A stretch of DNA of 64,000 bases, taken from positions 1 through 64,000 of the forward strand of contig JAFDVS010000078.1 of NCBI GenBank assembly GCA_018268935.1, read 5' to 3'. The position numbers and the translations under genes are program-made. Source of the DNA: Acidobacteriota bacterium. GTDB taxonomy: Bacteria; Acidobacteriota; Terriglobia; Bryobacterales; Bryobacteraceae. Position 1 is the stretch's first letter; every line of letters begins with the position of its first letter. Positions 58,804 to 64,000 of this stretch are shown in pieces. The notes below the pieces were generated by a model. That model saw only the letters and a list, made by a program, of their open reading frames with translations, was not told where the DNA came from and searched no databases.

Positions 58804-59138
58804 TGATGTTATGGGAGAATCAGATTCGACGGTTTCACAACCGAACAAATCCTTCGTTTGATTTGGATCTTATGATGGTTTGGGAAGTGAGTCAAGGAAA
58901 AAAAAGGTGTCCCGATTTTCCCCTATAACTTATTGATAGACTGAGAGTTGGCGGCGCGTTTGGGAATTGCAAATGCTGTGGAAAATGGGTGGAAAACACG
59001 GTTTCGGAAGATGCTTTTCCGGTCTAACATGGAGACACAGTTGACTTTACTCGACTAGCGTTGGAGTTTGCCGGGAAGCGCAGGGAGAAGCCGTTTGAGG
59101 CCTGGTTAAGCGTTATCGATAACCTCCCCGGAAACAGA

Positions 59139-59173
59139 AAAAGGCGCAGTGGCTTCTTTCCACTGCGCCTTTT
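59139..59173 (-). terminator. Rho-independent terminator of the PEP-CTERM gene
   Basis: Perfect 14-bp stem AAAAGGCGCAGTGG / CCACTGCGCCTTTT with a 7-base loop. Read on the minus strand it ends in TTTTTCTGTTT, the expected T-tract, about 25 bases after the stop codon (59198). Confidence 0.85.
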
Positions 59174-59197
59174 CTTGAACAGCTTGTTCTGGTTTCC

Positions 59198-59995
59198 TTA
59201 CTTCCGGCGGGCCAACAAACCGAGCCCAGCCAGCCCCATTCCCATCAGAGCAAAGGTCATCGGTTCCGGAACGGCGTCCGCCGTCGCGGAAAGTACCTCC
59301 ACGCGCAGACCGGACGGATTGGCTCCGAAAGCGATCGGCGAGTTATACACCACAAAGTCAATAGCCATCAGCGAGGCGGTGAAGTACGACGAGCTGATAT
59401 CGATCGCAGCTTGGCTGGAGAACGGGTTTGTATTCTCTGCGCCCGTTGCCGACCCGGTCACCCGTGAGGAGGCCCCGCACGGCGTCCGATTGCTGGAGTC
59501 TCCGATCGCGCAAACGCGAATGTGGGACTGGTCAGTGGCATTGCCAACATTGTTCACGTTGTTGTCGCTCAACACGCGAAGACTGATGTTAGCCGTCGTC
59601 GCATACAGATGCAGCGCAGCAAAGTCCACGATCATCCGGTAGACGTAGGGGTCCGAAGAATTGTTGTAGATCGTGTTGTTCTGAACGTTGGTTTGGTTGC
59701 CGATAGGCCCTACCCACGCCGAGGAAGCGTCGTTGGCGGACCATAAGGTTCCCGGGGGACCGACGACTGTAATTGCGTTGGGCCCAAAACCCGTGCAAGC
59801 GGCCGGTGCCGGCACTGCATTGCAACCTGCCGGCTGAATCAAAAAATAGTGACTGTCAGCAGTGTTTCCCGTCAACACAACCGCGGAAGCATCCAAGCCG
59901 GTGCTCCACACGCCGTTGGCGGTGTTTTTGAAACTGACTGCGTGTGCTGCAACCGCACACAGTAGTACTAGACTGCTCAAGACGAATGAACGCAT
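59198..59995 (-). CDS. PEP-CTERM exported protein
   Basis: This 265-residue protein has a clear signal peptide (MRSFVLSSLVLLCAVAAHA) and a strong GGAGGAG ribosome site. The body is beta-rich with many Asn/Ser/Thr residues, and the end is a textbook PEP-CTERM tag: VPEPMTFALMGMGLAGLGLLARRK. An intrinsic terminator follows. The neighbouring RpoE-like sigma factor gene is upstream on the same strand but separated by about 100 bases and a hairpin, so the genes may be expressed independently. Function unknown. Confidence 0.9.
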   Translation of the reverse strand: MRSFVLSSLVLLCAVAAHAVSFKNTANGVWSTGLDASAVVLTGNTADSHYFLIQPAGCNAVPAPAACTGFGPNAITVVGPPGTLWSANDASSAWVGPIGNQTNVQNNTIYNNSSDPYVYRMIVDFAALHLYATTANISLRVLSDNNVNNVGNATDQSHIRVCAIGDSSNRTPCGASSRVTGSATGAENTNPFSSQAAIDISSSYFTASLMAIDFVVYNSPIAFGANPSGLRVEVLSATADAVPEPMTFALMGMGLAGLGLLARRK

Positions 59996-60078
59996 GTCTC
60001 CTCCGCAAGATGTCTCGAGATACGCTTATTATCTTACATGAGGAACTAGTACTAATCAAGGATAATCTTAGTACGTTC

Positions 60079-60099
60079 GGCCTAGGTGTGGCCTAGGCC
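60079..60099 (-). terminator. Hairpin overlapping the sigma factor stop codon
   Basis: Perfect 8-bp stem GGCCTAGG / CCTAGGCC with a 5-base loop (TGTGG on the plus strand). The stop codon of the RpoE-like gene lies inside its promoter-proximal arm. There is no T-tract after it. Confidence 0.5.
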
Positions 60100-60719
60100 A
60101 AACTTGCCATCCCTGCACGCCCGCAGTGCCGTTCCAGCCGCGCGCGCAACTCCGACCGGGCCCGTAGCAACCGCGATTTTGTGGCCGCCACTGAAATCTG
60201 CAGACGGCTCGCCACCGTCTCCAACGGCAATTGCTGTAAATCCCGCATAATCAATGGCTCACGAAGTAGCTTGGGAAGCCGCCCAACTTCTTTGCGGACC
60301 GCCGCTACCATCTCTTTTTGCCCCAGACCTTGTTCCGGAGTGGGACTGTCCGCCTGCAACTGCAGATAAGGCCGGTTGTCCTCAGAAGCCGAATCGTCCA
60401 GCGCAATGAAACTAACACGCCGCCCGCGGCGCAGGTACATCAGGCATTGGTTGAACACGATGCGCGATAGCCACGTGGAGAACTTGGATTCGCCGAGGAA
60501 TCGTGGCACGTGCTCCCAGGCCTGCGAAAGGGCATCCTGCACTGCATCCTCCGCCGCATCCTGGTTCTTCAACACAGACAACGCCAGCCGGCGGGAGGAT
60601 TGCGCGCTACGTCGCACTAGTTCGGCAAATGCTTCCTGATCGCCAGCTTTGGCGCGTTCCACAAGCTGGCGTTCGTCGTCAGAGGGAGCCATCAATGGAG
60701 AGCTGGTGATTGCATTCAT
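60093..60719 (-). CDS. RpoE-like ECF sigma factor
   Basis: This 208-residue sigma factor is of the RpoE type, distinct from the kinase-associated ones. Region 2 has LVERAKAGDQEAFAELVRR, NQDAAEDAVQDALSQAWEHVPRF and FSTWLSRIVFNQCLMYLRR; region 4 has LPKLLREPLIMRDLQQLPLETVASRLQISVAATKSRLLRARSEL-type helices. No anti-sigma factor lies next to it: upstream is a peroxiredoxin-like gene and downstream a PEP-CTERM gene. ATG 60719 is shown; Met10 is an alternative start. The targets are unknown, and an envelope response is the usual role. Confidence 0.9.
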   Translation of the reverse strand: MNAITSSPLMAPSDDERQLVERAKAGDQEAFAELVRRSAQSSRRLALSVLKNQDAAEDAVQDALSQAWEHVPRFLGESKFSTWLSRIVFNQCLMYLRRGRRVSFIALDDSASEDNRPYLQLQADSPTPEQGLGQKEMVAAVRKEVGRLPKLLREPLIMRDLQQLPLETVASRLQISVAATKSRLLRARSELRARLERHCGRAGMASLA

Positions 60720-60804
60720 GACAACTTAGTAGATGCCTCACTCGTCATGATGGTTCAACTACAATCAACTTTGTTTTCTTTTTGATGAAAATTATTCAGC
60801 AGTT

Positions 60805-61371
60805 TTAATCAACAGTGAAACGAGAAGTCATTCCCTCGTAGTCCGGGCGATCCGAGATCCGCCGGTGCCGGAACGACTGCAACACTTCGCAACGATGCAA
60901 CAAAAATACTCCAGGCATCTGGAAAGGATCCCCAGCGGGGATGCCGGCTCCATGCTTGCGTAGCGCGGAAAGCGCTCTCGGCCAGATCCGGAATCCGAAC
61001 ACCTGGCTGGTTCCGCCACGCCGCAGCCCGAAGGCGCGATACAGGGAGCGGTCTGCGTCGTAGATCCTATCGAGCCCGCCCAAGCCGTGCTTACGCACAA
61101 TCTGGTCCATGGTCGCCGAGCGTCCATGATGCACCAGAACTATGCGCACCCCCGCCATCTCCAGGCTCGGCCGTAACCGCGCGATTTCGGCCATGGTTTC
61201 CCGGCAGAACATGCACCCGGCATGACGGAGAAACACCACTAGCACCGGCGACAGCAGGGAAAGGGTTGCCAGATCCACCCCGCTTTTGGTTCGCTTGGTT
61301 TCGATGACAGAAGCGAGTTCATCCGCTTCGAGTTGCGTCACAGTCATGTCTCTGTGCTCTGGATGCACCAT
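60805..61371 (-). CDS. Peroxiredoxin-like (AhpC/TSA_2) protein with CxxC
   Basis: A protein of about 188 residues (ATG 61371, preceded by GAGGGGGA; ATG 61347 would give 180). It matches the AhpC/TSA_2 peroxiredoxin-like family: VLVVFLRHAGCMFCRE with the CxxC pair, MAEIARLRPSLEMAGVRIVLV, then the IYDADRSLYRAFGLRRG segment and a final GVFLLHRCEVLQSFRHRR. Members are thioredoxin-fold redox proteins, mostly uncharacterised. It is divergent from the helicase gene with a 32-bp gap. The role is presumably in redox or peroxide handling. Confidence 0.82.
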   Translation of the reverse strand: MVHPEHRDMTVTQLEADELASVIETKRTKSGVDLATLSLLSPVLVVFLRHAGCMFCRETMAEIARLRPSLEMAGVRIVLVHHGRSATMDQIVRKHGLGGLDRIYDADRSLYRAFGLRRGGTSQVFGFRIWPRALSALRKHGAGIPAGDPFQMPGVFLLHRCEVLQSFRHRRISDRPDYEGMTSRFTVD

Positions 61372-61403
61372 TCCCCCTCGAAGCGTTAGAAAATGAAAGC
61401 AGG

Positions 61404-64000
61404 ATGTTCCTTCGCGATTTCGATCCCCTGGTGCGGGAATGGTTCGAAGCACGCTTTACTCAGGCGACTGAACCACAACTGCGCGGCTGGACGGAGATTG
61501 CCGAAGGCCATGACACCCTGGTCTGCGCGCCCACGGGATCGGGCAAAACGCTGGCCGCATTCCTCATCTGCCTCAACCGCCTGGTGCGCCAGGCGCGTGC
61601 CGGCACCCTGGAAGATGCCACGCAGGTGCTCTATGTTTCGCCTCTGAAGGCGTTGAGCAACGACGTGCAGAAGAACCTGGACCGCCCTTTGGCCGAGATC
61701 CGCCAACTGGCGGAAAAACATGGCATCACATTGGCGCCGGTTCGCACCGCCGTTCGCACCGGCGATACACCTATGGCCGAACGCCAGCAAATGGGACGCA
61801 AACCGCCGCATGTGCTGGTGACCACTCCTGAATCCTTATATATCCTGCTCACCGCCGAAGGGCCGCGGCGGATGCTGCGCCGCGTCAGCACGGTGATCCT
61901 CGATGAAATCCATGCTGTGGCCGATGACAAGCGCGGATCCCATCTGGCCTTGAGCATTGCCCGCCTGCAGGCACTCTGTGAGGCGCGCCCCCAGCGCATC
62001 GGGCTGTCTGCCACGGTCAAGCCCGTCGAAGAGATCGCCCAGTTTTTGGGGGACCGGACTCACATTGTCGACGTCGGACACCGCCGAGCCATGGACCTGG
62101 CCGTGGAGATTCCCCGCGATGAACTCGGCCCGGTCGCCAGCAATGAGATGTGGGGTGAAATCTACGATCGCATCACGCAGCATATCCTCACCCATCGCAC
62201 AACGCTTGTGTTCGTCAATACGCGCCGCATGTCGGAGCGAGTGGCGCACGCTCTCACTGAACGCCTTGGGGAAGGGCACGTGCTGGCTCACCACGGTAGT
62301 TTGTCGCGCCCGCTACGCCTGAAAGCGGAGACGATGCTCAAGAACGGTGAGCTGAAGGCCGTGGTCGCCACGGCTTCTCTCGAACTCGGCATCGACATCG
62401 GCACCGTGGATTTGGCGATTCAAGTAGGCTCGCCGCGCTCCATTGCCGTGGCCCTGCAGCGCGTCGGACGCAGCGGGCATTGGGTTGGCGCGATGCCGAA
62501 GGGCCGCTTGTTTGCCACTACTCGCGATGAGCTGATTGAGTGCGCCGCGCTCGTCTCGGCCATCCGGTCGGGAGATTTGGAACGCATCGACGTGCCGCGT
62601 AATGCTCTGGATGTTTTGGCGCAGCAAATAGTAGCCTCGTGCGCCTGCGAGGCCTGGGGTGAAGAAGAAATGTTCGCCCTGGTGCGCGGAACATACCCCT
62701 ACCGCGATCTCAATCGTGCCGATTACGATGCGCTGCTCACCATGTTGTCGGAAGGCATCGCCACATCGCGCGGACGCAGCGCGGCCCTGCTCCATCGCGA
62801 TCAGGTGAACCACCGCATCAAAGGACGGCGCGGAGCCCGGTTGATCGCCATCACTTCCGGCGGTGCAATTCCGGAGAATGCGAACTACATGGTGGTGGCC
62901 GAGCCCGACGGGCGCAATGTCGGGACCCTCGATGAAGATTTCGCCATCGAAAGCATGGCTGGCGATGTGTTTCTGCTAGGCACGAATTCCTGGCGCATCC
63001 GCCGCGTGGAGCAAGGCCGTGTACGCGTGGAAGATGCGCATGGTGCGCCACCGTCCGTTCCGTTCTGGTTCGGGGAAGCGCCCGGCCGTTCGGTCGAATT
63101 GTCCGCCGAAGTGGCTCGGTTGCGAGGCCAGATCAGCGAGAAAGGCCCTGAGGCCCCGGCTTTTCTCATCTCTCATTGCGGGCTCGAAGAAAGCGCCGCC
63201 CGCCAAGCCATCGAGTACGTAGCCGCCGGTGCCGCTGCCCTCGGAGCACTGCCATCGCAGGAAACGGTTGTGGCCGAGCGCTTCTTCGATGAAGCCGGCG
63301 GCATGCAACTGGTGATTCATTCCCCATTCGGCTCGCGGGTGAACCGCGCCTGGGGGCTGGCTCTGCGCAAGAAATTCTGCCGCACCTTCAATTTTGAGTT
63401 GCAGGCGGCGGCAACGGATAACGGCATCGTCATCTCCCTCAGCGAGCAGCACGCATTTCCACTCGAGCTGGTGTTCGAGTTCCTCAAGCCGGAGACATTG
63501 GAGGACACGTTGACGCAAGCAATGCTGCCCGCCCCGATGTTCGGCGCCCGCTGGCGATGGAACGCGACCCGTGCCCTGGCCATTTTGCGCTTCTCAGGCG
63601 GCCGGCGAGTGCCTCCGCCGATCCAGCGCATGCGCTCCGATGATTTGCTTGCCGCCGTATTCCCCGATCAGGTGGCCTGCCAGGAGAATCTCTCCGGGCC
63701 CATCCGCATTCCCGATCATCCCTTAGTGAAGGAAACCATCCAGAATTGCCTCCATGAGGCGATGGACCTGGAAGGGCTGCGCGCCGTCATCACCAACATC
63801 CGCGCCGGCAAGATTCGCGCCGTGGCGGCGGAGACAACCCAGGCCTCTCCCTTCTCGCACGAAATTCTCAACGCCAATCCCTACGCCTTTCTCGACGATG
63901 CCCCTCTTGAAGAGCGGCGCACCCGCGCAGTTCAGATGCGGAGCACGCTGCGCAGCGACATCTCCGGCGGCGAAGGCATTCTGGATCCGGCGGCAATTGC
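61404..64000 (+). CDS. lhr: Lhr-type superfamily 2 ATP-dependent helicase, N-terminal part
   Basis: The frame is open from ATG 61404 (AGG just upstream) to the window end, about 865 residues, with no stop. It has Walker A APTGSGKT (42-49), YVSPLKALSNDVQKNL, TTPESLYILL, the DEIH box in VILDEIHAVADDKRGSH, LSATV, VFVNTRR, and motifs V and VI in ASLELGIDIG and QRVGRSGH. The following winged-helix and Lhr-core regions (WGEEEMFALVRGTYPYRDL, then SHCGLEESA) are also seen. Lhr proteins are DNA helicases linked to DNA repair. The typical length is 1400-1600 residues, or about 900 for the Lhr-core; the C-terminus is not visible. Confidence 0.93.
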   Translation, partial: MFLRDFDPLVREWFEARFTQATEPQLRGWTEIAEGHDTLVCAPTGSGKTLAAFLICLNRLVRQARAGTLEDATQVLYVSPLKALSNDVQKNLDRPLAEIRQLAEKHGITLAPVRTAVRTGDTPMAERQQMGRKPPHVLVTTPESLYILLTAEGPRRMLRRVSTVILDEIHAVADDKRGSHLALSIARLQALCEARPQRIGLSATVKPVEEIAQFLGDRTHIVDVGHRRAMDLAVEIPRDELGPVASNEMWGEIYDRITQHILTHRTTLVFVNTRRMSERVAHALTERLGEGHVLAHHGSLSRPLRLKAETMLKNGELKAVVATASLELGIDIGTVDLAIQVGSPRSIAVALQRVGRSGHWVGAMPKGRLFATTRDELIECAALVSAIRSGDLERIDVPRNALDVLAQQIVASCACEAWGEEEMFALVRGTYPYRDLNRADYDALLTMLSEGIATSRGRSAALLHRDQVNHRIKGRRGARLIAITSGGAIPENANYMVVAEPDGRNVGTLDEDFAIESMAGDVFLLGTNSWRIRRVEQGRVRVEDAHGAPPSVPFWFGEAPGRSVELSAEVARLRGQISEKGPEAPAFLISHCGLEESAARQAIEYVAAGAAALGALPSQETVVAERFFDEAGGMQLVIHSPFGSRVNRAWGLALRKKFCRTFNFELQAAATDNGIVISLSEQHAFPLELVFEFLKPETLEDTLTQAMLPAPMFGARWRWNATRALAILRFSGGRRVPPPIQRMRSDDLLAAVFPDQVACQENLSGPIRIPDHPLVKETIQNCLHEAMDLEGLRAVITNIRAGKIRAVAAETTQASPFSHEILNANPYAFLDDAPLEERRTRAVQMRSTLRSDISGGEGILDPAAI

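Larger units (their letters stand above)
58735..59197. other. Non-coding region with hairpins and a palindrome
   Basis: The 463-base gap has no protein-like frame. It holds three hairpins (annotated separately) and the 12-bp perfect palindrome GTTATCGATAAC at 59112-59123, a possible protein site. The middle part (58860-59040) is AT-richer than the surrounding genes and may contain a promoter, but no clear -35/-10 pair leading to a gene was found. A small RNA cannot be excluded. Confidence 0.5.

Noticed and set aside
59061..59642. 193-codon plus-strand frame
   Set aside because: Antisense to the PEP-CTERM gene with its signal peptide, tag and terminator.
61440..61455. GGTTCGAA as a possible tRNA T-arm
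   Set aside because: It lies inside the helicase coding frame and no acceptor or anticodon arm surrounds it. No tRNA was found elsewhere in the window.

Overview
The window looks like a chromosomal segment of a high-GC acidobacterium of the Solibacter/Bryobacter/Paludibaculum type (order Bryobacterales). This is inferred from family content, not from a marker gene. The clues are Oar-like TonB-dependent receptors with a carboxypeptidase-regulatory domain, ECF sigma factors of the acidobacterial type placed head-to-head with Ser/Thr protein kinases, paired SYLF proteins, three PEP-CTERM exported proteins, BNR-propeller and DUF1080 proteins, and many secreted hydrolases. I see no tRNA, rRNA, insertion sequence, prophage or CRISPR array.

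Layout. 1-5.1 kb: the 3' end of a TonB receptor, a coiled-coil lipoprotein, SYLF and BON proteins, a Tat-exported M19 dipeptidase that has lost one metal site, and a decayed PIN-like gene. 5.2-9.5 kb: a PEP-CTERM protein, a kinase with a PD40 propeller and its divergent, frameshifted ECF sigma factor. 9.5-13.7 kb: class II DAHP synthase, a GT39 glycosyltransferase and a DUF4932 metallopeptidase. 13.7-20.4 kb: a 1606-residue metzincin/discoidin secreted protein divergent from a membrane-bound winged-helix regulator with an extracellular lectin-like part. 20.4-26 kb: BNR propeller, DUF1080 hydrolase, AraC fragment, cysK and its Rrf2 regulator. 26-32.4 kb: ECF sigma factor, ankyrin/CxxCH/toroid fusion, PqaA-like protein, RNase R. 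32.5-37.8 kb: adenosine-specific kinase, SDR protein, PrsW protease, PQQ propeller, CpaE/TadZ-like ATPase. 37.8-44.5 kb: ECF sigma factor, kinase translationally coupled to a sulfatase, second SYLF protein, OLD-family nuclease. 44.6-52.6 kb: TonB receptor, oligogalacturonate lyase, broken TIR-like gene, tandem esterase, PEP-CTERM protein. 52.6-64 kb: PilC, oligopeptidase B, carbamoyltransferase and Gfo/Idh/MocA oxidoreductase, PEP-CTERM protein, RpoE-like sigma factor, peroxiredoxin-like protein and an Lhr helicase that runs off the end.

How the genes fit together. The theme is scavenging of plant or soil polymers (pectin lyase, sulfatase, esterase, DUF1080, peptidases) under many small signalling units (sigma/kinase pairs, a membrane one-component regulator). 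Two structural points stand out. At least twelve genes carry a TANNNT hexamer ending only 6-9 bases before the start codon and have no Shine-Dalgarno, which suggests leaderless transcripts. Several protein architectures are unusual: kinase-to-sulfatase ATGA coupling, the ankyrin-haem-toroid fusion, the lectin-sensor regulator facing a metzincin, and an M19 peptidase without its first zinc site.
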